From Aquitalea aquatilis (GTDB lineage: Bacteria; Pseudomonadota; Gammaproteobacteria; Burkholderiales; Chromobacteriaceae): a stretch of 64,000 bases of DNA. Positions 55,632 through 63,449 of this stretch are shown here, in pieces. Position 1 is the first letter of the stretch; the number at the start of each line of letters is the position of its first letter. The translations under genes and the position numbers were made by a program. The notes beneath the pieces are model-generated. The model was not told the origin of the DNA, searched no databases, and saw only the letters and a program-made list of their open reading frames with translations. Location of the stretch: NCBI RefSeq assembly GCF_005155025.1, contig NZ_CP039731.1, positions 248,001-312,000 of the forward strand, read 5' to 3'.

Positions 55632-55958
55632 ATGGAATTTGTTTACCAGTGTCAGAATCTGCCAGAAGTACGCACCCAGATAGACCGTATCGACCGCGAG
55701 CTGGTTGCCCTGCTGGCCGAGCGCGGCCTGTATGTGAAACAGGCGGCAGCCTTCAAGCAGACCAGCGATGAGGTGGAAGGCGGCAAACGGGTGGATCAGG
55801 TGATGCGCCGAGTGGAAAAGCTGGCCGGCGAACTGGGTGCCGACCCGCAACTGACTGCCGAGGTCTACCGCACCATGATCAGCCACTTCATTGCCAGTGA
55901 AATGCGCGAATTCGACCGCCAGCAAGCCACCATGGGCAAAACCGCGCCGTCGGCTTAG
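55632..55958 (+). CDS. Chorismate mutase, AroQ/PchB-like
   Basis: The 108-residue all-helical protein has the AroQ pattern: LPEVRTQIDRIDRELVALLA (first helix with the conserved Arg and Asp), ERGLYVKQAAAFK (Lys of the active site) and a C-terminal helix with IASEMREFD. It should convert chorismate to prephenate; the PchB branch, which it resembles at YVKQAAAFK, splits isochorismate to salicylate and pyruvate, and the two cannot be told apart here. GAGGAAA precedes the ATG. It lies downstream of the amidotransferase-like gene. Confidence 0.85.
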   Translation: MEFVYQCQNLPEVRTQIDRIDRELVALLAERGLYVKQAAAFKQTSDEVEGGKRVDQVMRRVEKLAGELGADPQLTAEVYRTMISHFIASEMREFDRQQATMGKTAPSA

Positions 55959-55992
55959 ACTGCAGCTTCTCACTCCCTGACAAGGCATCGCC

Positions 55993-56463
55993 GTGAAAAA
56001 CCTCTGTGCCATCCTGCTGCTGGCCGGCCTGTGCAGCCTGCCCACCGCCCATGCCGAAGAAGTCGGCAAGATCTCCACCACCTTCCGTCTGCTCAGCCCC
56101 AATGACAAGGTGGTGGTCGATGCTTTCGACGACCCTGCCGTGAGCGGCGTGGCCTGCTATGTGTCACGCGCCCAGACTGGCGGCTACAGCGGTGCGGTCG
56201 GCCTGGCCAAAGACCCATCGCGCTTTTCGGTAGCCTGCCGCCAGATCGGCAGCATCAGCTTTGCCAGAGCGCTGCCAAAACAGGAAGAAGTGTTCAAGGA
56301 AAGCGCTTCCTTCGTGTTCAAGCATGTGCGGGTAGTACGCATTGTCGATGCCAAACGCAATACCCTGGTCTACCTCACCTACTCCGACAAACTGATCGAC
56401 GGCAGCCCGGACAATGCAGTCACCGCCGTTCCGGTCAGCGGCCAGAGCATTCCGCAGAAATAG
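55993..56463 (+). CDS. creA: CreA family periplasmic protein
   Basis: The 156-residue protein has a signal peptide (MKNLCAILLLAGLCSLPTAH, cleavage after AHA) and follows E. coli CreA closely: EVGKISTTFRLLSPNDKVVV, DAFDDPAVSGVACYVSRA, and RIVDAKRNTLVYLTYSDKL. CreA is of unknown function; in E. coli its gene lies with the CreBC two-component system, which is not present here. The start codon is GTG at 55993 with AAGG upstream. Confidence 0.93.
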   Translation: MKNLCAILLLAGLCSLPTAHAEEVGKISTTFRLLSPNDKVVVDAFDDPAVSGVACYVSRAQTGGYSGAVGLAKDPSRFSVACRQIGSISFARALPKQEEVFKESASFVFKHVRVVRIVDAKRNTLVYLTYSDKLIDGSPDNAVTAVPVSGQSIPQK

Positions 56464-56469
56464 CCGCGC

Positions 56470-57150
56470 ATGTCCTGCCCGACCACGCCTACCCTGCAAA
56501 GAGCCAGCCTGCTGTGGGATTTCCTGAGTGCCGGGCGCAGCCATCAGCCCTGTGATGTGCTGGTGGTATGCGGCTCTTATGATCTGCGCGTGGTCGATCA
56601 CGCAGTAGGACTACTGCAGCGGGGTGTTGCCCCGCGCATGCTGATCAGCGGCAATACCGGTAACTGGACCCGTGATTTGTGGAGCAAACCAGAGGCCGAG
56701 GTCTTTGCCGAAAGGGCGCTACAACTGGGGATAAGCCAACAGCAACTGCTGCTGGAGCCACGGGCAGGCAACTTTGCTGAAAATCTGGCGTTTTCTCGTG
56801 CCCTGTGTCCGGATGCACGTAGCGTCACTTTTGTGACCAAACCCAACTCCATCCGCCGCGTCATGCAGACCCAGCCAGTGCAATGGCCGGGCATCAGCTG
56901 CAGCGTGGATGCGCCCGACTTTGCCTTCCCCTGGGGAGTATCGAATATGGTGGGCGTGTTCGGGCTGATCGAAGAAATGGTCGGCGATATTCACCGCCTG
57001 CTGCGCTATCCGCGACTGGGCTTTCAGCAAGCGCTGCAGATACCGCCGGTGGTGCTGCAAGCATGGCAACAACTGATTGCCCAGGGCTACAACCGGCACC
57101 TGCTGCGGGGCAGCGCACTGGATGACCTGCCTGCGCATCTGGCCATTTGA
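56470..57150 (+). CDS. YdcF-like protein (DUF218 family)
   Basis: The 226-residue protein has the DUF218 core: PCDVLVVCGSYDLRVVDHAV, PRMLISGNTGNWTR, and LLLEPRAGNFAENLAFSRAL (each a separate strand-turn). YdcF of E. coli binds S-adenosylmethionine and related proteins act in envelope steps; the function here is unknown. It has no membrane anchor. It starts 6 bases after creA and probably belongs to the same operon. Confidence 0.85.
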   Translation: MSCPTTPTLQRASLLWDFLSAGRSHQPCDVLVVCGSYDLRVVDHAVGLLQRGVAPRMLISGNTGNWTRDLWSKPEAEVFAERALQLGISQQQLLLEPRAGNFAENLAFSRALCPDARSVTFVTKPNSIRRVMQTQPVQWPGISCSVDAPDFAFPWGVSNMVGVFGLIEEMVGDIHRLLRYPRLGFQQALQIPPVVLQAWQQLIAQGYNRHLLRGSALDDLPAHLAI

Positions 57151-57165
57151 AAACAGCAGGCCGTA

Positions 57166-57948
57166 CTACACCCGCACCCTCAAGCCGTCATAGCCCACTT
57201 CTACCCCTGGCGGGCACAGCGCCGACAGCGTGTGGTATTCCAGCCGGTGAATCATGTGGATCAGCACGGTGCGGCGGGCACCGATGCGTTCGGCCCACTG
57301 CAATGACTGATGAAAACCCAGATGCGAGGGGTAGCCATCCATGTTCAGGCAGTCCAGGAACAACACATCTAGCCCTTGCAACAAGGCCAGGCTTTCATCC
57401 GGGATATGCGACAGGTCGGTCAGCCAGGCGGCATTGCCGATGCGCCAGCCCAGGCAGGGCCAGCTGCCGTGTTGCAGCGGAATGGGGGTAATGGGCAGGC
57501 CGGCATGTTCGAACGGGCCGCTGACCACCTCTGGTAGCAGCACCGGCTTGTCCCACACCTTGGAGGGTGGCTGCAGCGCGTAGCCAAAGCGGCTGGTGAT
57601 GTTGTCCATGGTGAAGGCATTGCCATACAGCACCACCGCGCCTTGCCGGACATAGCAGAAGGCGCGCAGATCATCAATGCCGTTCAGGTGGTCGGCATGC
57701 GGGTGGGTATACAACACCGCATCCACCTGGCGAATACCTTCACGCAGCGCTTGCTGGCGCAGGTCGGGGCCGGTATCGATCAGCAAACCCAGATCGCCGC
57801 AGCGCACATAAGCGGAGCAACGGGTGCGGTGATTGCGCGGATCGCTTGAGCTGCAGGTGGCACACTGACAGCCGATGGCCGGGGTGCCCGAGCTGGAACC
57901 GCAACCGAGAATGGTGATTTCAAGCTGGTCCGGCTGCAGTGCGCTCAT
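57166..57948 (-). CDS. MBL-fold metallohydrolase (PhnP-like)
   Basis: The 260-residue protein is a metallo-beta-lactamase-fold hydrolase with the metal motif YTHPHADHLNGIDDLR (about residues 73-88), LLIDTGPDLRQQ and GCGSSSGTPAIGC at the N-terminus. The last pattern with its Cys-containing CQCATCSS is typical of PhnP-like cyclic phosphodiesterases. No phn genes lie nearby, so the natural substrate is uncertain. The ATG at 57948 lies 4 bases after the tatD stop and the frame is open further upstream only as overlap with tatD. It is the last gene of the mltG-tmk-holB-pilZ-tatD run. Confidence 0.88.
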   Translation of the reverse strand: MSALQPDQLEITILGCGSSSGTPAIGCQCATCSSSDPRNHRTRCSAYVRCGDLGLLIDTGPDLRQQALREGIRQVDAVLYTHPHADHLNGIDDLRAFCYVRQGAVVLYGNAFTMDNITSRFGYALQPPSKVWDKPVLLPEVVSGPFEHAGLPITPIPLQHGSWPCLGWRIGNAAWLTDLSHIPDESLALLQGLDVLFLDCLNMDGYPSHLGFHQSLQWAERIGARRTVLIHMIHRLEYHTLSALCPPGVEVGYDGLRVRV

Positions 57949-57952
57949 GGCA

Positions 57953-58744
57953 TCAGCCTTGCTGCCCGGCTTGCGGGCGCTGGATTTTACTGAACAGACG
58001 ATAGAAGTTGTCGCTGGTGGCGGCGGCCACTTCCTCGAAGCTGATACCTCGCAGCTGGGCGATATGCTCAGCCACATGGCGGACATAGGCCGGCTCGTTC
58101 AGCTTGCCGCGATAGGGAATCGGTGCCAGATAGGGCGAATCGGTTTCCACCAGCATGCGTTCCAGCGGCATTTTTTGCGCCACTTCCTTGATCTGGGCAG
58201 CGTTCTTGAAGGTGACGATGCCGGAGAAGGAAATATAAAAGCCGATCTCCAGCGCGGCCTGCGCCACTTCCCAGTTTTCGGTAAAGCAGTGCATCACCCC
58301 ACCGCACTGTTCGGCACCCTCTTCGCGCAAGATGCGGATGGTGTCGGCGGCAGATTCGCGGGTATGGATGATCAGCGGCAGGCCGGCGCGTTTCGCGGCG
58401 CGGATATGGGTGCGGAAACGCTGGTGCTGCCATTCCAGATCGCCCTTGCACCAGTGGTAGTCCAGCCCGGTTTCGCCGATGCCCACCACGCGCGGATGGG
58501 CGGCATGGGCCAGCAGCTCGTCTTCGCTGAATTCCTCGGCATCCGGGTCGTCCGGGTGAATACCCACGGTGGCATACAGATTGCCGTGGTTTTCCGCCAG
58601 CGCCAGTACCTCAGGATATTTGGGGCGGGAGACGCCAATCACCAGCGCCAGCTCGACACCATTGTGCTGCATATTGGCCAGCACCTCGGGCAGACGGCTG
58701 GAGAGGTCGGGGAAATTGATATGGCAGTGCGAATCGACAAGCAT
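57953..58744 (-). CDS. TatD-family metal-dependent hydrolase (YcfH-like)
   Basis: The 263-residue TIM-barrel protein has the metal-binding motifs VDSHCHINFP (His pair, residues 3-9), VGIGETGLDYHW (Glu, about 92), LPLIIHTRESA (His), GVMHCFTENW (His) and VETDSPYLAPIPYRG (Asp). TatD proteins act as 3'-5' DNases or D-aminoacyl-tRNA-type hydrolases. The position next to pilZ and holB matches YcfH in other Proteobacteria. Confidence 0.93.
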   Translation of the reverse strand: MLVDSHCHINFPDLSSRLPEVLANMQHNGVELALVIGVSRPKYPEVLALAENHGNLYATVGIHPDDPDAEEFSEDELLAHAAHPRVVGIGETGLDYHWCKGDLEWQHQRFRTHIRAAKRAGLPLIIHTRESAADTIRILREEGAEQCGGVMHCFTENWEVAQAALEIGFYISFSGIVTFKNAAQIKEVAQKMPLERMLVETDSPYLAPIPYRGKLNEPAYVRHVAEHIAQLRGISFEEVAAATSDNFYRLFSKIQRPQAGQQG

Positions 58745-58794
58745 GGTGTGTGTTCTGGCTGGCAGTGCGTCCGGCGCTAACCGGACCGCAGGGT

Positions 58795-59160
58795 TTACAT
58801 GGTATGGGTGGGACGGCTGGAGTTAAGCACGCCGCCCAGCAGGGTTTCGATCTTGGCCTTGGCCTGGTTGCCGGCGTCGCCAGCGGAAAACTCCACCCCG
58901 ATGCCCTGCACCCGGCTGTTATTGGCACCGACCGGGGTGATCCATACCACCTTGGCCTGCACGGCGATTTTCTGCGGCTCGTCCATCAGGGTCAGCAACA
59001 GGAATACCTCTTCGCCCAGCTTCATGTCCTTGTTGGTGGGAATGAAGATGCCGCCGTTTTTCAGGAATGGCATATAGGCGGCAAACAGGGCGCTGCGCTC
59101 CTTGATATGCAGCGACAGCACGCCAGGACGGGTGAGGTCGGGACGGGTGGTATTTTCCAT
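58795..59160 (-). CDS. pilZ: PilZ domain protein, type IV pilus biogenesis
   Basis: The 121-residue protein is the canonical PilZ of pilus operons: RPGVLSLHIKERSALFAAYM, KNGGIFIPTNKDMKLGEEVF, LLLTLMDEPQKIAVQAKVVW and QGIGVEF. Unlike many PilZ domains it lacks an RxxxR motif near the N-terminus, as does the type protein, which does not bind cyclic-di-GMP but acts with PilB and FimX. The ATG at 59160 is preferred because the family begins there; a longer frame to 59379 overlaps holB. Gene order holB-pilZ-tatD is conserved in Proteobacteria. Confidence 0.9.
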   Translation of the reverse strand: MENTTRPDLTRPGVLSLHIKERSALFAAYMPFLKNGGIFIPTNKDMKLGEEVFLLLTLMDEPQKIAVQAKVVWITPVGANNSRVQGIGVEFSAGDAGNQAKAKIETLLGGVLNSSRPTHTM

Positions 59161-59258
59161 ATGCGCGTTTTCCGCTTTCCTTGTCATGCTGCCAAGAGCC
59201 GCCATCCACATGGCCCCTGCATTATAGATAGCCGCTGCAGCCGGTGTGCTGCAGTCAA

Positions 59259-60260
59259 TCAGCCCTGGCGGCCGCCGGCGAAGATCTTCAGATAGTCCAT
59301 CAGCAGCGCCTCCAGTTGCAGGCGCGTATTCAGCGTGTGCTGGCCAAAGGGGGCCAGCTGTTGCAGGGCATCCTGGCAACGCATCAGTGCCACGGGGTCA
59401 CAACGCGACACCAGCTGCTGCAATACCGCTTGCTGCTCGGGATGATAGCGGACAATCCCCGCCAGACTCAAACCAGCCAGGTCGTGCAGCCATTTGCCCA
59501 GCCAGCCCAGCGGAATGGCCAGCGGCAGCTTCTGCTTGTCTACCAGTTCCGCCAGATTGAGGATGCTGGCGAAGGTGGGCAGGCCCAGGCCATCGATAAA
59601 CTGGCTGCGCAGCTTGGCCAGCGCCGGATCATGGTCGAACAGTGGTGCACCGCCGTTGTGGGCCAGCTCGGCCTCGGCATTGCTTACGCCCTGCTGCCGC
59701 AACCAGTCCAGCGCCTGCGCGGCGGAAGGGGCCGACAAGGGAAACTGGCGGCAACGGCTGCGAATGGTGGGCAGCAGCCGCTGCGCGGCCTGGGCCACCA
59801 GCAGGAACAGCACGTCCTGCGGCGGCTCCTCGAGGATTTTCAGCAAGGCATTGGCCGCTGCCGGGTTGAGGTTTTCCGCCGGCTCCACCACCACGATGCG
59901 CTGTCCGGCACGGTGGGCGGTGAGATGGGCAAATTCGATGACCTGGCGCACCGCTTCGATCTTGATCAGCGGCAGCTTGCGGCCGGGCTTGGCTTCCTTG
60001 CCTTCTTCCTCTTCCTCGGTCTGCGGTGACAGGCGGCGGAAATCGGGGTGGGTGCCATGCTCGAACCAGCGGCAGCCTTCGCAGTGGCCACATGGCTGGT
60101 AATCAGCCTGCAATTGCTCGCACAGCAGCGATTGCGCCAGATGTAGGGCAAATTCCAGCTTGCCAGTGCCAGCCGGGCCAATGAACAGCCAGGCATTGGG
60201 CAGGCGGGCGCGTTCGGCATTCAGCCGCTGCCAGTCTTGCTGTTGCCAGGGAAACAGCAT
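59259..60260 (-). CDS. holB: DNA polymerase III subunit delta'
   Basis: The 333-residue protein is the delta-prime part of the clamp loader. It starts MLFPWQQQDWQRL, has the nucleotide-fold residues WLFIGPAGTGKLEFALHLAQ (about 25-44), the zinc module CGHCEGC (about 57-63, with an upstream Cys), and NAALKILEEPP-type SRC region (here ANALLKILEEPPQD and TIRSRCRQF). An acidic loop with five Glu (EEEEEGKE, about 82-89) is an insertion. It overlaps the tmk stop by one base. Confidence 0.95.
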   Translation of the reverse strand: MLFPWQQQDWQRLNAERARLPNAWLFIGPAGTGKLEFALHLAQSLLCEQLQADYQPCGHCEGCRWFEHGTHPDFRRLSPQTEEEEEGKEAKPGRKLPLIKIEAVRQVIEFAHLTAHRAGQRIVVVEPAENLNPAAANALLKILEEPPQDVLFLLVAQAAQRLLPTIRSRCRQFPLSAPSAAQALDWLRQQGVSNAEAELAHNGGAPLFDHDPALAKLRSQFIDGLGLPTFASILNLAELVDKQKLPLAIPLGWLGKWLHDLAGLSLAGIVRYHPEQQAVLQQLVSRCDPVALMRCQDALQQLAPFGQHTLNTRLQLEALLMDYLKIFAGGRQG

Positions 60261-60889
60261 CAGCTTCGCTCCAGCAAGGCCGCCAGATGGCTGGCAATAT
60301 CCTGTTGCAGCTGGGCAATGCTGCGGGTGGCATCCAGCACGCGGAAACGTGGGTCTTGCTCCGCACGTTGCAGATAGGCATCGCGCACACGCTGGTGAAA
60401 ATCGGCCTGTTCCTGCTCGAAACGGTCCAGCTGGCGGTTGCCGGCCATGCGCTGGCTGGCCACATCCAGCGGCACATCGAACAGCAGGGTCAGATCCGGC
60501 TGCAGGCCTTGCTGTACCCAGTTTTCCAGCACGGCAATACGCTCGGCCGGCACGCCGCGACCACCACCCTGAAAGGCGAAAGTGGAGTCGGTAAAACGGT
60601 CGGACACCACCCAGCGTCCGGCTTGCAGTGCCGGGCGAATCAGGCTGGATACCAGTTGCTGGCGTGAGGCGAACATCAGCAGGGTTTCGGCTTCCAGCGA
60701 TACCTCGGTATCCACCGCCAGCAACAGGGCGCGCACCTGCTCGCCCAGCGGGGTGCCACCCGGTTCGCGGGTGAATTCAGCCGCAATGTCATGCGCGGCC
60801 AGCCAGTCGCGGATAAAGCCCAGATGCGTGCTCTTGCCGGCACCGTCTATGCCTTCCAGCGTGATGAAACGGCCAGTGTGCTCAGCCAT
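60260..60889 (-). CDS. tmk: Thymidylate kinase
   Basis: The 209-residue enzyme phosphorylates dTMP to dTDP. It starts GRFITLEGIDGAGKSTHLGF (P-loop, residues 6-25), has the DR(Y/F) motif VVSDRFTDSTFAFQGGGRGV (about 93-112) and the LID-type LFDVPLDVASQRM. It overlaps mltG by 8 bases and holB by one, in a tightly packed operon. Confidence 0.96.
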   Translation of the reverse strand: MAEHTGRFITLEGIDGAGKSTHLGFIRDWLAAHDIAAEFTREPGGTPLGEQVRALLLAVDTEVSLEAETLLMFASRQQLVSSLIRPALQAGRWVVSDRFTDSTFAFQGGGRGVPAERIAVLENWVQQGLQPDLTLLFDVPLDVASQRMAGNRQLDRFEQEQADFHQRVRDAYLQRAEQDPRFRVLDATRSIAQLQQDIASHLAALLERS

Positions 60890-61976
60890 TGGAGCCTTTC
60901 TTCAGAATGTATTTGCGCACCGCCTGATTGTGCTGCTCCAGTGTTTCCGAGAAATAGGAGCTGCCATCGCCCTTGGCCACGAAATACAGGGCGCTGGAGT
61001 TGGCCGGATTGGCGGCAGCTTCCAGCGCGGCCTTGCCGGGCAGGGAGATGGGCGTCGGCGTCAGGCCGCTGCGGGTATAAGTATTGTAGGGGCTGTCGCG
61101 GCGCAGGTCGGCCTTGCTGATATTGCCCTGATAAGCCGTACCCATGCCGTAGATGACCGAAGGGTCGGTCTGCAGGCGCATGCCCTTGTTGAGGCGGTTG
61201 ACGAACACGGCGGCCACCAGCGGGCGGTCGGCATCCAGCGAGGTTTCCTTTTCCACCAGGCTGGCCATGATCAGCAGCTCGTACGGGGTGTGATAGGGCA
61301 GATCCGGCTTGCGCGCGGCCCAGGCGGCTTCCAGCTTCTGCTGCATGGTGGCGTAGGCGCGGCGGTACAGCTCCAGGTCGCTGCTACCCGGAGTAAACAG
61401 ATAAGTGCTGGGGAAAAACAGCCCTTCCGGCTTGATGTCGTTCAGCCCCAGTTGCTGTAGCAACTGCGCGTCGCTCAGTTCGCGTGCTTCATGCACGATA
61501 TCCGGATTGCGGTCGACCGCCTGCCGCAACTGACGGAAGCTCCAGCCCTCGATCACGGTCAGGCTGGCCTCGTCGGGATGGCCGTCAGCCAGCCGCTGCA
61601 GGATGTTCCACATCGATACCGATTCATTGAACTGGTAGAGGCCGGCCTTGATCTTGCGATCCATGCCCTGCGCCCGCCCCAGCAGCATCATAATATTGCG
61701 GTTGCGGATGACCCCTTCATCCGCCAGAGTACGCGCCACCTGGCCCAGCGTGCGATTGGGGCCGATAGTCAGTTTGTAGGGCGATTGCGGCAGGTCGACC
61801 GGAATGACCACCACCCAGCTCAGCCAGGCGGCGACGGTCAACACGGCCAGCAACAGGATGCGTGGCCACAAGGCAGGGGATTTTCGTCTGGGTTTGGCAG
61901 GCACGGCGGGTATCGGCGACAGGGTGATTGGGCAAGGGAGAGATGATACCAGCAAGGGCCGCTGCTGGCATGCCAC
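60882..61976 (-). CDS. mltG: Endolytic murein transglycosylase
   Basis: MltG cuts nascent glycan strands and sets their length. The product has one membrane span (about residues 38-60, LLLAVLTVAAWLSWVVVIPV) then a LysM-like domain (LTIGPNRTLGQVARTLADEG) and the YceG catalytic domain with the Glu in MASLVEKETSLDADRPLVAA (about 245) and LQTDPSVIYGMG. The start is uncertain: the frame begins at a GTG at 61976 without a clear binding site, and a GTG near 61904 in front of PAKPRRK would give a more usual N-terminus. It heads the operon with tmk and holB. Confidence 0.93.
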   Translation of the reverse strand: MACQQRPLLVSSLPCPITLSPIPAVPAKPRRKSPALWPRILLLAVLTVAAWLSWVVVIPVDLPQSPYKLTIGPNRTLGQVARTLADEGVIRNRNIMMLLGRAQGMDRKIKAGLYQFNESVSMWNILQRLADGHPDEASLTVIEGWSFRQLRQAVDRNPDIVHEARELSDAQLLQQLGLNDIKPEGLFFPSTYLFTPGSSDLELYRRAYATMQQKLEAAWAARKPDLPYHTPYELLIMASLVEKETSLDADRPLVAAVFVNRLNKGMRLQTDPSVIYGMGTAYQGNISKADLRRDSPYNTYTRSGLTPTPISLPGKAALEAAANPANSSALYFVAKGDGSSYFSETLEQHNQAVRKYILKKGSNG

Positions 61977-62132
61977 ATGGGACGGATCACCGCGCTCCGG
62001 CCAGCTTGCAGCGACACTGCATTACGTCGTCATGACAGCTATAGTAAGCTCTGCGCCAAACGGCCCACAGTGGGGAACGCCCGGCCAGCGGCCTTCTCCC
62101 ATGCTGCACACCCCATCCCGGAGACACCTGCA

Positions 62133-62807
62133 ATGAAACCGTTTTTCCGCCTTGCCTGCGCCATCGTCGCCATGAGCGCGCTCAGCCACAGCGCCATGGC
62201 CGAGGAAAATCAGCAGCACTTGTTCAATCTGCCGCCGGAAGCCTTCCAGCCCAATCCCAAAGTCCCCGGGCAGATGGTTTATCTCAAACCCAGCGCAGAT
62301 CTGAAGCAGTACCATGCCGTCATTCTGGAACCGCTATCCTTTCTGGAGCGCCAGCCCGACGGCAACTGGCAGCTGCTGGTCTCCGCCGAAAAAAACAAGA
62401 TCGACCGCTACTACCGCATGAGCATGGAAACCGCGCTGCGCAAGGAGCGCATCAAGGTGGTCACCGAGCCCGGGCCGGGTGTGGCCCGCCTGCGCGTGGC
62501 GGTGACCGGCTTCCAGCAGGACAAGCCGGGCCTGGCAGTCAGTGACATTCTGCCGATCAAGGCCGCCTTCAATCTGGCACGCTTCGCGACCGGCACCGAC
62601 CCCTATCTGCTGAAAGTGTCCACCATGGGCCAGCTTGACGACTCGCAGGATCACACCCTGCTGGCTGGCGGCGTCAACCTGATTGAAAACCCGGGCAGCA
62701 AGACCAAGGATGAAGCCATCACGGCCGAGCTGCTGAAAAAGATGATCAACAACTGGACCGCCAAGAACGCGCGCCAGCTGGCCCACGCGCTGTCGCCAGC
62801 CAAGTGA
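62133..62807 (+). CDS. Exported protein, DUF3313-like
   Basis: The 224-residue protein has a signal peptide (FFRLACAIVAMSALSHSAMA, cleavage after AMA) with no lipobox. The mature part contains MVYLKPSADLKQYHAVILEP, RYYRMSMETALRKERIKVV and GPGVARLRVAVTGFQ, the pattern I associate with DUF3313, which is usually a lipoprotein family of unknown function. Alternatively it may be a distant LPS- or outer membrane-related protein. GGAG lies nine bases before the ATG at 62133. It is transcribed alone, divergent from mltG. Confidence 0.65.
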   Translation: MKPFFRLACAIVAMSALSHSAMAEENQQHLFNLPPEAFQPNPKVPGQMVYLKPSADLKQYHAVILEPLSFLERQPDGNWQLLVSAEKNKIDRYYRMSMETALRKERIKVVTEPGPGVARLRVAVTGFQQDKPGLAVSDILPIKAAFNLARFATGTDPYLLKVSTMGQLDDSQDHTLLAGGVNLIENPGSKTKDEAITAELLKKMINNWTAKNARQLAHALSPAK

Positions 62808-62963
62808 TCGCACCAGGAACAAACTTTGACAAGCGCTGTAACAATCCGTAATGGATAATTTTTGTCATGTGTTTTATGGTAGTTTGCCTGAGGCCGGTTT
62901 TTCACACTCCACACCGGCCGGACAGCCGGGAATGTCTCCCGCCCAACATAAAAGGAACCTGCA

Positions 62964-63233
62964 ATGCGCAAATTCGTGATGATGGCACTGTTGACCCTGG
63001 CCACTGCCAATGTCGCTCTGGCTGCAGACGCCAGCTGTGATGCCAAGGCGGCCGAGAAAAAGCTGGCTGGCGCGGCCAAGACCAGCTTCCTGAAGAAATG
63101 TGAAAAAGACAGCAAGGCTGTCGCACCGCAAGCCATGTGCGAAGGCAAGGCCGCCGACAAGAAACTGGCCGGCGCTGCCAAGAACAGCTTTGTGAAGAAA
63201 TGCGTGAAGGATTCCGCTTCCGCAGCCAAATAA
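62964..63233 (+). CDS. psiF: PsiF repeat protein
   Basis: The 89-residue protein has a signal peptide (MRKFVMMALLTLATANVALA, cleavage after ALA) and two PsiF repeats: SCDAKAAEKKLAGAAKTSF with LKKC and MCEGKAADKKLAGAAKNSF with VKKC, each bracketed by two Cys. E. coli PsiF was found as a phosphate-starvation-inducible protein of unknown role. It is periplasmic. TTGACA at 62827-62832 may be a -35 element, with no good -10; no convincing pho box is seen. A GGCGGGCTG hairpin (63241-63261) follows the stop. Confidence 0.88.
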   Translation: MRKFVMMALLTLATANVALAADASCDAKAAEKKLAGAAKTSFLKKCEKDSKAVAPQAMCEGKAADKKLAGAAKNSFVKKCVKDSASAAK

Positions 63234-63240
63234 GCAGTCA

Positions 63241-63261
63241 GGCGGGCTGCCGCAGCCCGCC
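63241..63261 (+). terminator. Hairpin after psiF
   Basis: GGCGGGCTG (63241-63249) pairs with CAGCCCGCC (63253-63261) around CCG. It leads straight into the heptamer array instead of a T-run. Confidence 0.5.
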
Positions 63262-63387
63262 ACTCTCCACTCCCCACTCTCCACTCCCCACTCTCCACTC
63301 CCCACTCTCCACTCCCCACTCCCCACTCCCCACTCCCCACTCTCCCGACTCCCGACTCCCGACTCCCCACTCTCCCGATTCCCCACT
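63261..63387. repeat. Heptanucleotide tandem array (CCCACTC/TCCACTC)
   Basis: About 18 units of a 7-base repeat run from 63261 to 63387. The main forms are CTCCCCA and CTCTCCA, arranged in part as alternating 14-base units, and further right CTCCCGA. The array is non-coding in its context; a long minus-strand frame across it is an effect of the repeat. Confidence 0.95.
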
Positions 63388-63449
63388 TCACCCGCTTGCC
63401 TCCTGCGCCAACACACGGCAAAATACATCGGATGATTGGATGAATAAAC

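Noticed and set aside
62822-62900. Pho box upstream of psiF
   Set aside because: CTGTAACA and TTGTCAT words occur but not as two 7-mers with an 11-base period, so I do not call it.
63261-63387. CRISPR-like repetition
   Set aside because: Units are seven bases with no spacers and no cas genes, so it is a simple tandem array.
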